DNA of 64,000 nucleotides from JAAXHV01 sp965207165 (GCA_965207165.1 OZ242265.1:4340001-4404000); one strand, 5' to 3'; numbered from the stretch's first letter, positions 8,036 to 16,983 are shown. A program made the numbers and translations. Notes: generated from the sequence alone by a model not told the origin.

Positions 8036-8964
8036 TCGTCGTTACCGGTGCGGCAGGGTTTATCGGCAGTAACCTGGTGCGCGGCCTGAACGCGGCCGGG
8101 CGTACGGACATTATTGCCGTCGATGACCTGTCCGACGGGACCAAGTTCCGCAACCTGGTTGAATGCGATTTTCTGGACTACCTGGACAAGGACGAGTTCA
8201 TTGCTTCCGTGCAGGACAGGCTGGACGGCGTGGACCTGGTATTTCACCAGGGCGCCTGCTCCGATACCCGGGAATGGGACGGCAGGTTTATGCTGGAAAC
8301 CAACTACGCGTATTCCCGGCGCCTGCTGGATGCCTGCCTGCAGCAAAACGTTGCCTTTATTTATGCTTCCAGCGCGGCGGTATACGGCGGTAACCGGAGT
8401 TTTATCGAAGAACCCCAGCACGAAAAGCCCGCCAACATGTATGCGTACTCAAAACTGCTGTTTGACCGTTATGTCCGCAGGGTGATGCAGGGCCCGGCCA
8501 CGCAGGTTGCCGGCCTGAGGTATTTCAACGTCTACGGTCCCGGTGAGCAGCACAAGGGAGCCATGGCCAGTATGGTGTTCCAGTTGAACAGGCAACTGCT
8601 GGAAAACGGTGAGGTGAACCTGTTCAGGGGCAGCGGCGGCTACGCTGACGGAGAACAGCGCCGGGATTTCATCCATATCGATGACGTGGTCGACGTTAAC
8701 CTGTGGTTTATGAATAACAACGGGAACAGCGGCATATTCAACGTCGGTACCGGCAGGAGCAGGAGCTTTAACGATGTCGCCCGGCTGGTGACTGACTGGC
8801 ACGGCAAAGGCAGTATCCGCTATGTGGATTTCCCGGAGGGCCTGTTACCCGCTTACCAGAGTTTTACCCAGGCGGATGTCGCGGCGTTGCGGGAGGCCGG
8901 TTACCGGACACCGTTTACGGGATTGGAAAAAGGCATCGGGACATACCTGGACTGGTTGAATTGA
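8032..8964 (+). CDS. hldD: ADP-L-glycero-D-manno-heptose 6-epimerase
   Basis: A 310-residue short-chain dehydrogenase/epimerase that inverts C6 of ADP-heptose, giving the form used for LPS core. The NADP-binding motif GAAGFIGSNLVRGL is at residues 6-19. FHQGACSDTREWDG is the HldD-specific segment, and the catalytic Y-x3-K appears as MYAYSKLLFD (about 138-147). It overlaps hldE by 4 bp and is followed at once by waaA. Length and motifs are normal. Confidence 0.96.
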   Translation: MIVVTGAAGFIGSNLVRGLNAAGRTDIIAVDDLSDGTKFRNLVECDFLDYLDKDEFIASVQDRLDGVDLVFHQGACSDTREWDGRFMLETNYAYSRRLLDACLQQNVAFIYASSAAVYGGNRSFIEEPQHEKPANMYAYSKLLFDRYVRRVMQGPATQVAGLRYFNVYGPGEQHKGAMASMVFQLNRQLLENGEVNLFRGSGGYADGEQRRDFIHIDDVVDVNLWFMNNNGNSGIFNVGTGRSRSFNDVARLVTDWHGKGSIRYVDFPEGLLPAYQSFTQADVAALREAGYRTPFTGLEKGIGTYLDWLN

Positions 8965-8975
8965 ACACCGGACCA

Positions 8976-10250
8976 ATGCGGTTTCTATACAGCATCGTCC
9001 TGTACCTGTCCGTACCCCTGGTACTGTTGAAACTGTTGTTACGCGGGCGCAGGAACAGGGCTTACCTCGAGCGCATCCCGGAAAGGTTTGGCTGCGTTGC
9101 GGAACCGAAGTCCGGGCTGCCGGTAATCTGGGTTCACGCGGTATCCGTCGGTGAGGTACAGGCAGCCGGCGCCCTGGTGAAACGCCTGCTCAGGTCTTAT
9201 CCGGGTTGCCAGGTTGTGTTGACGACGATCACGCCGACGGGCGCGGCACAGGTTGAGAAACTGTTTTCCGGTTCTGTTGAGCACCGCTACCTGCCCTATG
9301 ACCTGCCCCACGGCGTCAACCTGTTCCTGCGCCGTATCAACCCGCGCCTGCTGGTTATCCTGGAAACGGAAATCTGGCCGAACCTGCTGCATTATTGCCG
9401 GCGCCGCGGCGTCCCCGCGATCCTGGTCAATGCCAGGTTGTCTTCCACCTCGTACCGCGGTTACCTCAGGATGCGGCGCTTCACGGCATCCACCGTGCGG
9501 CTGCTGGATCATATTGCCGCCCGGAACGCTGAAGACGCCGGCCGTTTTCTGGCGTTGGGCGCGGACCCTGCCGCGGTCTCGATAGCGGGCGACCTGAAGT
9601 TTGACGATGAGACGCCCACGGAAACCAATGGACAGGCGCAGTCGCTCAGACGGTCTCTCGCACCGGGCCGTCCTGTCTGGATCGCGGCCAGCACCCACGA
9701 GGGTGAAGAGGACAAGGTGCTTGAGGCGTTCCGGGGCGTCCGGAAATCACTCGCCGACTGCCTGCTGATCATTGCGCCGCGCCACCCCGAACGCTTTGAC
9801 AGGGTATACGACCTGTGCCGGCGCCGCGGCCTGGAAGTGTCCAGGCGCAGCGACACTGCCGGCGCCGTACACCGGGATACGGACGTGTACCTGCTGGATA
9901 CGCTGGGAGAACTTCCCCGGTTCTACGCCTGTGCCGATGCGGCGTTTGTGGGCGGCAGCCTGGTGCCGGCAGGAGGGCACAACGTGCTGGAAGCAGCCAG
10001 GCTGGGTGTGCCGCTCGTCAGCGGCGCGCATACCGGAAATTTCGCTGAGATAATCGGCCTCTTCAAGGCGGCGGACGCGATCATGATAGTGACCGATGCA
10101 ACGCAACTTGCCGCAGCAGTGACCCGGCTGCTGACGGACGCGGAACTGAGACGGGCCTGCGGTGAACGCGGGCAACGGCTGGTGCAGCAGAATCAAGGCG
10201 CGATCGACTCGGTCATGGCATTGCTGGAAGGATATGTGGGGTCAGAGTAA
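8976..10250 (+). CDS. waaA: 3-deoxy-D-manno-octulosonic acid (Kdo) transferase WaaA
   Basis: A 424-residue glycosyltransferase that adds Kdo to lipid IVA at the inner membrane. The N-terminal membrane anchor (FLYSIVLYLSVPLVLLKLLL) is followed by the WaaA signature WVHAVSVGEVQAAGALV (about residues 53-69), ETEIWPNLLHYCRRRGVP, and the C-terminal nucleotide-sugar domain with AFVGGSLVPAGGHNVLEAA. I chose ATG 8976 (MRFLYSIV), matching the usual family start; a TTG at 8961 would overlap hldD. The last codons, GSE and the stop, lie inside a GGGGTCAGAG repeat, so the C-terminus has been set by that element. Confidence 0.94.
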   Translation: MRFLYSIVLYLSVPLVLLKLLLRGRRNRAYLERIPERFGCVAEPKSGLPVIWVHAVSVGEVQAAGALVKRLLRSYPGCQVVLTTITPTGAAQVEKLFSGSVEHRYLPYDLPHGVNLFLRRINPRLLVILETEIWPNLLHYCRRRGVPAILVNARLSSTSYRGYLRMRRFTASTVRLLDHIAARNAEDAGRFLALGADPAAVSIAGDLKFDDETPTETNGQAQSLRRSLAPGRPVWIAASTHEGEEDKVLEAFRGVRKSLADCLLIIAPRHPERFDRVYDLCRRRGLEVSRRSDTAGAVHRDTDVYLLDTLGELPRFYACADAAFVGGSLVPAGGHNVLEAARLGVPLVSGAHTGNFAEIIGLFKAADAIMIVTDATQLAAAVTRLLTDAELRRACGERGQRLVQQNQGAIDSVMALLEGYVGSE

Positions 10251-10305
10251 AAATACGGTTGATCAGGCTGGGCGCGCTGTATCGTGTTTTTGTTACTCTG
10301 ACCCC
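10239..10305. repeat. GGGGTCAGAG hairpin element overlapping the waaA stop
   Basis: The left arm at 10239-10257 (GGGGTCAGAGTAAAAATAC) pairs with 10284-10305, separated by about 26 nt. The same sequences occur in a longer version at 25995-26093 and partly at 12941-12981 and 31313-31328. The left arm includes the waaA stop codon. It may serve as a transcript end for the LPS operon. Confidence 0.8.
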
Positions 10306-10549
10306 AAATATCTCTTGATTGTTACATACGCAACCACTAACCTGTACACGGTGGTTCGGTTTAAAGAGACAGTGAAACGATAATATAGAGACTTCTTAAC
10401 TCGATTTCTTCTCTATTAGTTGCGATCACAACCATGTCAAATGTATAATTGTATTAAAGGTATTGTATAACAGTTAAGATACCCAATTAGCCGTGACTTT
10501 TATATTGTTGTAATTACAAATCATAACTATAGATAAAAGGGGGCTTTGA
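10306..10549. other. AT-rich leader of the TonB receptor gene
   Basis: About 240 bp without a gene. From about 10380 it is clearly AT-richer than the flanking genes, as expected for a promoter region, and AAAAGGGGG precedes the ATG at 10550 by about 7 bp. I could not choose a single promoter with confidence and see no RNA gene or operator palindrome. Confidence 0.4.
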
Positions 10550-12841
10550 ATGAATCAAGGTAATTCCAAAAAACGCTTCTCATCCTTATCTCACTGCGGA
10601 CTAATGGCAATAGCTGCGGCAATCGTCTGGGTACCGGCAATATCCGTTGCCCAAAATATCCTGGAAGAGATCATCGTCACGGCAACCAAGCGTGAAGAGT
10701 CACTTCAGGATGCACCGATATCGGTCAGTGCGTTCACGGGTAGTGATCTTCAACGCCAGGGCGTTGCCGATATGCAAGGACTATCCAATATCGTTCCTAA
10801 TGTGACCATTGGTACGGAAGGGGCGCGGGATGCAACCTATATCGCCATTCGCGGTATCTCACAGAGCGAACGTCGTAATACGGATGATGCCACCACGCCA
10901 TTCTTTATAGATGGTGCGACTGTGCCCAGGATGTCGGGTGTTGCAGCTTATTTCTATGATGTTGAGCGTCTTGAAGTACTGCGCGGGCCCCAGGGTACAT
11001 TATACGGCCGTAACAGTACGACCGGCGTGGTTAACCTCATAACCAGGAAACCTAATTTTGATGGCATAAATGGCGATTTCGAGTTGGGCTATGGCGATTA
11101 CAATGATTTCACGGCAAATGGCGCGATTAATTTACCCTTGTCTGATGATGTCGCGGGGCGAGTGGCCTTTACCTACAGAGAACGTGATGGCTATCGTGAT
11201 AATGGACCCGGCATCGAGGATTCAGATGATGCGGATGACTTCGGTATACGCGGCCACCTGTTATGGAATGCCACCGATGACACATCACTGTTATTTACCG
11301 CAGATTATTACCAGAGGAAGGGCGTCGGTCTGAATATCTACGGAGTGCCATGCGAGTCTGACGTAACATGTCAGCTGGGTTCGGGCATCACCAGTAACAA
11401 AGGAAATGTACCGCTGAATACCCAACCTTTTCGTGATAACTCCGACACCGATTTCAAGTTTGAATTGAATCATAGTTTTGAAAACTTCGATTTCACCGGA
11501 CTGGTCTCCTACCGGGAGCATGAGCGAGATTATCAGAATGATGAAGGGTATGGAGACAGTTTGAGAGGCATCCCGGTTAAGGCAGATGTTGTAGAAACCA
11601 CCGAGTCTGAATCCATTAGCGCTGAAGTGCGATTCACTTCCACCACGGATGGCCCACTACAATGGATACTGGGCGGCTATATGCTGGATGAGGAAATCAA
11701 CGGCACCTTCTTTTTCCGTCCGGTATTCGTTGGCAGTCCTTTTGTGGGTAATCACCTGAACCTCCAGTTTACGGATGAGGATTTGAGTATTGAATCCTGG
11801 GCGGTATTTGGCAACCTGGCCTATGATATCACTGATCAATTTACCCTTAGAGGTGGCGTCCGCTATACCGATGATGAGAAGAACAAGGGCGGTAGCGCGA
11901 CTGATCCGTCCGCGGGCAGTTTTATGAGAGTCGGCATATTGGAATCGGGATTAATCTTTGGCCCGCCTTTCCGCGCGCAGGTGGCTAATCCCAAGTGGGA
12001 CAAGGTGACCTATAATATTGGTTTTGACTATGCTATCAATGATGATGCCATGTTCTATGCCAAGTTCAGCACCGGCTACAAGGCAGGTGGTTTTAACCGT
12101 GGCAGCGCCGGACCAGGCACTGCGCCGCCGGTTTTTATGCTGGATATCTACGACCCTGAAGAGGTGGATGCTTATGAGATCGGTTTTAAGGGAACCTTAC
12201 TGGATGGCCGGGCGCGGTTTAACATCGCTGGATTTTATAACGACTACGCAAGTAAGGTGGAAACAGTAGTCAGAACCATTAATGGCGTACCTACCAATAC
12301 CGCAGTCAATGCAACGGATGTTGAGATCTGGGGTATTGAAGTGGAGACTTCACTGGTTTACGGTGATTCCGGTGGACGGGTAGATTTCAACCTGGGTTAC
12401 CTGGATGCGACCTATGGTAAGTTCGATACTCTACCGGATCCTATTCGCGGTGGCGGAGCAACCCTTGATGTATCTGGAGAAACAGTGCCTAACGCACCTG
12501 ACTGGAACCTCACATTAACCTGGGTCCCCGTCGAGTGGGGTGTCATGAATGGTCGCTTATCCCCAATGGTGCAGGTGGCGTATAAGTCAAAATATAAAAC
12601 ACGCGCACATGGATTGTTGAATGATATCCAGGATGATTTCACCCGGACCAATCTCAGCCTGCATTGGGAGTCTGATAATAACGGCTTCTATGGCGAGGCA
12701 TATGTGCGTAATCTTGAGGATGAAACTATCCAGACAAACTCAGACTGTGCTAATCAGCTTCAGGGCGGCCTGGGTATCGGTTGCAGAAAGATGTTTGCTC
12801 CCCCGCGTACCTTCGGAGTAAGGGCGGGCTATCGCTTCTGA
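10550..12841 (+). CDS. TonB-dependent outer-membrane receptor
   Basis: A 763-residue receptor with a signal peptide (cleavage about ISVAQ, residue 34), the TonB box EEIIVTATK (about 40-48), a plug domain with VEVLRGPQGTLYGRNSTTGVVNL-type signature and a 22-strand barrel ending in the outer-membrane C-terminal motif GVRAGYRF. It imports an unidentified ligand at the expense of the TonB-ExbBD motor. It lies 1.9 kb upstream of xoxF, with an exported protein and a SoxYZ-like carrier between. Some methylotrophs use a TonB receptor near xox genes for lanthanide-chelator uptake, so that is one possible role, but this sequence alone does not show it; iron chelators or carbohydrates are equally possible. 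Confidence 0.9.
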   Translation: MNQGNSKKRFSSLSHCGLMAIAAAIVWVPAISVAQNILEEIIVTATKREESLQDAPISVSAFTGSDLQRQGVADMQGLSNIVPNVTIGTEGARDATYIAIRGISQSERRNTDDATTPFFIDGATVPRMSGVAAYFYDVERLEVLRGPQGTLYGRNSTTGVVNLITRKPNFDGINGDFELGYGDYNDFTANGAINLPLSDDVAGRVAFTYRERDGYRDNGPGIEDSDDADDFGIRGHLLWNATDDTSLLFTADYYQRKGVGLNIYGVPCESDVTCQLGSGITSNKGNVPLNTQPFRDNSDTDFKFELNHSFENFDFTGLVSYREHERDYQNDEGYGDSLRGIPVKADVVETTESESISAEVRFTSTTDGPLQWILGGYMLDEEINGTFFFRPVFVGSPFVGNHLNLQFTDEDLSIESWAVFGNLAYDITDQFTLRGGVRYTDDEKNKGGSATDPSAGSFMRVGILESGLIFGPPFRAQVANPKWDKVTYNIGFDYAINDDAMFYAKFSTGYKAGGFNRGSAGPGTAPPVFMLDIYDPEEVDAYEIGFKGTLLDGRARFNIAGFYNDYASKVETVVRTINGVPTNTAVNATDVEIWGIEVETSLVYGDSGGRVDFNLGYLDATYGKFDTLPDPIRGGGATLDVSGETVPNAPDWNLTLTWVPVEWGVMNGRLSPMVQVAYKSKYKTRAHGLLNDIQDDFTRTNLSLHWESDNNGFYGEAYVRNLEDETIQTNSDCANQLQGGLGIGCRKMFAPPRTFGVRAGYRF

Positions 12842-12842
12842 T

Positions 12843-12917
12843 TCAATCTGTGATAGATACGATCTGTCAGACCAACCCCCCCGCACCTACGGCGTGCGGG
12901 TAGGATACCGGTTCTAG
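12843..12917 (+). pseudogene. 3'-terminal remnant of another TonB receptor gene
   Basis: Just downstream of the receptor stop, an open frame ends with PPRTYGVRVGYRF and TAG (12876-12917). That is the same ending as the intact gene (PPRTFGVRAGYRF), but with different codons. Only about the last 13 residues are recognisable. It looks like the tail of a related receptor gene left by recombination or replacement. Confidence 0.6.
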
Positions 12918-12940
12918 ACTCCGGAAGACCATATGCATTG

Positions 12941-12981
12941 GGGGTCAGATCGCACATTGCACACATGTGCGACCTGACCCC
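12941..12981. repeat. GGGGTCAGA hairpin
   Basis: Positions 12941-12956 pair with 12966-12981 apart from one mismatch, around a 9-nt loop. The outer GGGGTCAG/CTGACCCC matches the arms of the elements at 10239 and 25995. It lies between the receptor and the small exported protein gene. Confidence 0.75.
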
Positions 12982-13061
12982 ATTACAGGATTGGCATTGA
13001 TTTTGACGCCGGGCCCCTGTATTGTAGCAACCCCTGATTTAATCCCATAGGTTCCCCAATC

Positions 13062-13430
13062 ATGTTGAAAGCTGTAACAATACTTGCCTTATTAGCCCCG
13101 TCATTCGTCGCGGCTGCCGGCTTCCCGACGGTCGAAACCGTCAGGATGGTCGTCGGTTGCATGGCCGGACTGGGTGAACAGAGCGAAGAAAACCTGCTGA
13201 CCTGCGCCTGCCGGCAGGACGTGCTCGAAACTGAACTGAGCTTCGAGGTGTTCGAGGAGGCCAGCCTGCAGGAGCGCTACAATTCCATGCCCGGCAAACG
13301 CGGCGGCCTGTTTCGCGATGATGAGATAAGCAGGGAAAACCTGAAGCAGTTGCAATCCGCCAGGAAAAAAGCGGCGGCCATGTGTCCCCAGGTCAGGAAG
13401 GTGCCGAGCGTACCGAGAGAAACTGAGTAG
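13062..13430 (+). CDS. Small exported cysteine-containing protein, function unknown
   Basis: A 122-residue protein with a clear signal peptide (LKAVTILALLAPSFVAAAG, cleavage about residue 19). The mature part is mostly charged and helical and has four cysteines: one in VVGCMAG, a CAC pair in LLTCACRQD, and one near the end in AAMCPQV. The paired arrangement suggests disulfides in the periplasm. I do not recognise the family. It sits between the TonB receptor and the SoxYZ-like carrier of the methanol-oxidation island, so a periplasmic role connected to that island is possible but unproven. Confidence 0.65.
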   Translation: MLKAVTILALLAPSFVAAAGFPTVETVRMVVGCMAGLGEQSEENLLTCACRQDVLETELSFEVFEEASLQERYNSMPGKRGGLFRDDEISRENLKQLQSARKKAAAMCPQVRKVPSVPRETE

Positions 13431-13437
13431 CCTCTGA

Positions 13438-13468
13438 CAGGTCCGAGACGGGCCTGCCAGGGTTTTTC
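13438..13468. terminator. Possible weak terminator between convergent genes
   Basis: CAGGTCC at 13438-13444 pairs with GGGCCTG at 13450-13456 (one G-U pair), followed a few bases later by five T on the plus strand. It lies between the convergent genes ending at 13430 and 13473. Confidence 0.3.
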
Positions 13469-13472
13469 CGGG

Positions 13473-14336
13473 TTACAGCGAACTCAGGGCAAGCTCGTTA
13501 TCTACGGCAAATTCCGAAGACCACGAAGCATTCTTGGTATCCGTAGCCTGTATCGTCAATACTCCCTCGTTATCCGGAACGAAGAAGAAACGCAGGCTGG
13601 GGTCCATGCTGATGGCAAAGGTCAATATCGCTTTCATAACCAGGGTCCCGTTGTAATCGACGTTCAGCGTGTTGACGAAATGAGCGGGGGGGTGGACGTG
13701 GGAACCTATCCGCATCGGTTGCAACCCGGTTATGTTCGGGTGTTTTATCCTGAGTTGCATTAAATTCGGCTTGCTGTATTCAACATCGCCGATCAATCTC
13801 ATGTTCATCTGGCCCATGTTGGCAATGGAATCACCGATGCTCTTGGGTGGCGGCGCGGAACACGCTCCCCTGGCCCGGGTGAAACTCTTGACCATGTAAA
13901 GCTCGCCGCTATTCAGTTCGGCGATAGCGCGCACAAAGGTATGATCGTTTATCCTGACGCGCATGGCCAGATCGGCCTTGCCGCTGGCGGGTGTGAAATC
14001 AAATATGCCTACCAGCGGGACCGGGTTCTTGTCGATGAAGACATGTATCCGTTGTATATACAGTTCATCGGCCTGGGGAATTTTGGTATGTATGGTAACG
14101 GGGGCGAGCGTTGCATCTTCCGCCGCGTACGGCACTCTTATTTCCAGGACACTCTGCTCAGTGTCTTCAATGATTTCCCGGTCCTGGAACGCGGCATGGC
14201 GCGAGTTTTCCTCCCAGGCCTGGTCCGATAGATTCTGCCGCCAGTCAGGCGGCATGGTGTCCGCGTACACTGCCGACATGGTGATGAATATCCCGGCGAT
14301 AATTATGTTGAGAGTCTTCACGGTGTTGTTTAACAT
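13473..14336 (-). CDS. Quinoprotein dehydrogenase-associated SoxYZ-like carrier protein
   Basis: A 287-residue exported protein (signal ends about VYADT, residue 25). It has an N-terminal SoxY-like domain with a cysteine (C159 in RGACSAPPP) where SoxY carries its substrate-binding cysteine, and a C-terminal SoxZ-like beta domain (KHPNITGLQPMR and HFVNTLNVDYNGT). Such SoxY-SoxZ fusions are repeatedly found beside PQQ alcohol dehydrogenases, and their job there is unknown. Here it is divergent from xoxF with a 395-bp shared upstream region. The association with a quinoprotein dehydrogenase supports the name. Confidence 0.85.
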   Translation of the reverse strand: MLNNTVKTLNIIIAGIFITMSAVYADTMPPDWRQNLSDQAWEENSRHAAFQDREIIEDTEQSVLEIRVPYAAEDATLAPVTIHTKIPQADELYIQRIHVFIDKNPVPLVGIFDFTPASGKADLAMRVRINDHTFVRAIAELNSGELYMVKSFTRARGACSAPPPKSIGDSIANMGQMNMRLIGDVEYSKPNLMQLRIKHPNITGLQPMRIGSHVHPPAHFVNTLNVDYNGTLVMKAILTFAISMDPSLRFFFVPDNEGVLTIQATDTKNASWSSEFAVDNELALSSL

Positions 14337-14731
14337 ACGTTCCCCTATTGTCTCGTTTCAGGCTAATCAAGCCGTTCCGGCCAATAATTATATAATATTG
14401 ATATTGATATTTTCAAGTTTTGCGCGGATCAGGGGCCGTATCCCGAATATATGCTTGACTTCTTCTCCATTTAGGGTGAAATATGTGGTTGCTACGCAAA
14501 AAACTTGCTTATTGGGTGAAAATTTCCTATAGTTGGAGTTGATTTGTTATTGTGGTAATATTCGTTGAATAATAACGGGATAAAAAAATAACATACAGGA
14601 TATAATAAAGTTTGACGCAGGGTTTTCACTCTGATAGTTTAACTCTCAGCTATCTTTCATGATCTCGAGATAGCGGGGAGGTCAATAAAATCGAGATCAA
14701 AATTGTTAATTAACAAAAAGAGGAGGAGGTC
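14337..14731. promoter_or_regulatory. Divergent control region between the SoxYZ-like gene and xoxF
   Basis: This AT-rich 395-bp gap has no gene. It contains a perfect TATAAT (14601-14606) without a good -35, a TTGACG (14612-14617), and a 9-bp inverted repeat TGATCTCGA (14660-14668) / TCGAGATCA (14691-14699) with a 22-nt gap that could be an operator or a leader hairpin. AGGAGGAGG precedes the xoxF ATG by a few bases, a strong ribosome-binding site that fits a highly expressed gene. Confidence 0.45.
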
Positions 14732-16714
14732 ATGAGTAAATTTTCCTTCAGTAGATGGATAATTGTCTCTCTTGCCCTGTTTATGTCATTCCCGACTTAC
14801 GCTAACGATGCGCTTAGGGAGTTGATGAATGACGCAAACTACTGGGTGTTTCCGGGCGGCAATTATAATAACTGGCGTTATTCTGAGCTTGATCAGATTA
14901 ACAACAATAACGTCGGTGATCTGGTGGCTGCGTGGACGTTCTCAACGGGACGCCTGCAAGGTCATGAGGGAGGTCCTCTCGTTCTGCCGGCAAGTGAGAC
15001 AGGTCTGAGTTCAGACCATCTGTATATTCACGCATCATTCCCGAATGATGTTTTTGCCATAGATCTTGAGACTCTGGAAATCACCTGGGACTTCGTGCCG
15101 CCGCAGGACGAAGCAGAAACTGTTCCGAAGATGTGTTGCGATATCGTAAACCGCGGACTGGGTTACAGCATGGGACAGATTTACCTGCAAGCGGCTGACA
15201 CCACCCTGTATGCCTTGAACCCGGCAGACGGCAGCATTGTCTGGCAGACCAAGAACGGCGCCGATATTTCTGCTGATCTTGGCGGTCCCTACGGCCCGGC
15301 GAATGGTATGACCAACACGAACGCCCCCCATCCGATTAAGGACAAGGTTATTACCGGATGTTCAGGCGCAGAGTTTGGCGTACGGTGCTGGCTTGCTGCA
15401 TTCAATGCAAGCGACGGCAGCCTGGCCTGGCGTGCGTTCAGCATGGGTCCCGACGCGGATATCCTGTTTGACGAGAATACCACGTCCATGGGCGAGCCGG
15501 TCGGTGCGGATTCTTCCCTGAAGACCTGGTGTGCGTTCGATGCCGAAGTAGGCACCGGCAAGAGTTCCTGGGGCGAGATGGCCCTGCGCGCCAATTCAGA
15601 AGCTGATCGTACTTGTAAAGAGACTTCCGACCAGTGGAAGATAGGCGGCGGCTCCACATGGGGCTGGTGGCCTGCCGACTTCGATGAGAACCTGCTGTAC
15701 TACGGTAACGGCAACCCCGGCACCTGGAACCCGGTTGTTCGTCCTGGCGATAACAGGTGGTCCATGTCCATTTTTGCCCGCGACATCGATACCGGCGTAG
15801 CCCGGTGGGTATACCAGATGACGCCCCACGATGAGTGGGACTATGACGGTATTAACGAGATGATCCTGGCTGAATTGGAAGTGAATGGCGAGTCTGTTCC
15901 TGCCCTGGTGCACTTCGACCGTAACGGTTTCGGTTATACCATGAACCGCAAGACCGGCGAACTGCTGGTAGCTGAGAAGTATGACCCGGCCGTTAACTGG
16001 GCAACCCATGTCGATATGAAGACGGGTTATCCCCAGGTTGTAAATGAGTACAGCACTCACTACAACGGTCAGGACGTCGTTTCCAAGGATATCTGCCCTG
16101 CTGCATTGGGCACCAAGGACCAGCAACCTGCTGCGTACTCCCCGAAAACCAACCTGTTCTATGTACCCACAAACCACGTCTGCATGACCTATGAACCGGT
16201 CAGCTACGACGCTGGTGGTGTTACCTACGAACAGGCAGCCGGCAGCTGGTATGTAAATGCCAACCTGACGATGTATCCGGCTGGCCAGGTAATGGGTGAC
16301 GGCACGACCAATATGGGCAACTTTATTGCCTGGGATGCCGGCGCAGGTGAGATCGTATGGTCTATTCCTGAGCGGTGGTCGGTATGGAGCGGCGCACTTG
16401 CAACCAATGGTGACGTTGTTTTCTACGGAACGCTTGAAGGCTATGCGAAGGCGATTGATGCCAGCAGCGGCAAACTGCTGTGGCAATTCAAGACCCCGTC
16501 CGGCATTATCGGCAACTTCAACACCTGGTCCCATAAGGGCAAGCAATACGTTGGTGTGCTTTCCGGCATCGGCGGATGGGCTGGCGCTGTGGTGGCTATC
16601 CCGGTTCTGCGTGACATGTCCGGCGATGCAGCGTTGGGTGCTGTAGGCGGCTATCGCGCACTGTGGAATTCAACACGTAACAGTGGCGTGTTGATGGTGT
16701 TCAGCCTGCCGTAG
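14732..16714 (+). CDS. xoxF: Lanthanide-dependent PQQ methanol dehydrogenase XoxF
   Basis: A 660-residue periplasmic quinoprotein (signal ends about TYAN, residue 25) with the eight-bladed propeller of methanol dehydrogenases. The vicinal disulfide C135-C136 (KMCCDIVNRG) stacks on PQQ. Metal ligands appear as E214 (GAEFGVR), N328 (GNGNPGTWN) and the catalytic D370 in HDEWDYDG. The second aspartate, D372, replaces the alanine of calcium-type MxaF and marks lanthanide-dependent XoxF. It oxidises methanol, and often formaldehyde. An insertion of about 33 residues (267-299) with two extra cysteines makes it longer than the roughly 600-residue norm. It leads a run with a cupredoxin and xoxJ. Confidence 0.96.
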   Translation: MSKFSFSRWIIVSLALFMSFPTYANDALRELMNDANYWVFPGGNYNNWRYSELDQINNNNVGDLVAAWTFSTGRLQGHEGGPLVLPASETGLSSDHLYIHASFPNDVFAIDLETLEITWDFVPPQDEAETVPKMCCDIVNRGLGYSMGQIYLQAADTTLYALNPADGSIVWQTKNGADISADLGGPYGPANGMTNTNAPHPIKDKVITGCSGAEFGVRCWLAAFNASDGSLAWRAFSMGPDADILFDENTTSMGEPVGADSSLKTWCAFDAEVGTGKSSWGEMALRANSEADRTCKETSDQWKIGGGSTWGWWPADFDENLLYYGNGNPGTWNPVVRPGDNRWSMSIFARDIDTGVARWVYQMTPHDEWDYDGINEMILAELEVNGESVPALVHFDRNGFGYTMNRKTGELLVAEKYDPAVNWATHVDMKTGYPQVVNEYSTHYNGQDVVSKDICPAALGTKDQQPAAYSPKTNLFYVPTNHVCMTYEPVSYDAGGVTYEQAAGSWYVNANLTMYPAGQVMGDGTTNMGNFIAWDAGAGEIVWSIPERWSVWSGALATNGDVVFYGTLEGYAKAIDASSGKLLWQFKTPSGIIGNFNTWSHKGKQYVGVLSGIGGWAGAVVAIPVLRDMSGDAALGAVGGYRALWNSTRNSGVLMVFSLP

Positions 16715-16746
16715 ACCGACAAACTTTACACAAGTTTGTAACCATG

Positions 16747-16782
16747 ATCCCCGGTATCTGTGATATCGGGGATTTTTTTATT
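16747..16782 (+). terminator. Intrinsic terminator after xoxF
   Basis: A 12-bp stem (16747-16758 with 16762-16773, one G-U pair) with a TGT loop is followed by a run of seven T. It is 32 bp after the xoxF stop, so xoxF may be made mostly as its own message, with partial read-through into the cupredoxin and xoxJ. Confidence 0.85.
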
Positions 16783-16829
16783 GAACTTGTAAACGAATAA
16801 TTAATCATAAGAACAGTTGGTTGATATCA

Positions 16830-16937
16830 ACCACAGAGGACACAGAGAACACAGAGAAAAACAGGGACGAATGTTTCAGGACATAGCCTGTAACAGCAGT
16901 GGATGTCCTTATAAGCTCTGTGCCCTCTGTTGCCTCT
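16830..16937. repeat. CACAGAG-type inverted-repeat element
   Basis: The left side (16830-16857) has repeated ACAGAG units (CCACAGAGGACACAGAG); the right side (16914-16937) is the inverted form (CTCTGTGCCCTCTGT). A short CACGGAGGACACAGAG match also begins the region at 18419. It occupies the gap between the xoxF terminator and the cupredoxin gene. Confidence 0.7.
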
Positions 16938-16983
16938 CATGCTACAATCCAACAAAATTAAATTAAAAGGGGAGTGTGGAAAC

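Noticed and set aside
14732..16714. Calcium-type methanol dehydrogenase MxaF
   Set aside because: The residue two after the catalytic aspartate is Asp (WDYDG), not Ala, and there is no mxaI; this is the XoxF pattern.
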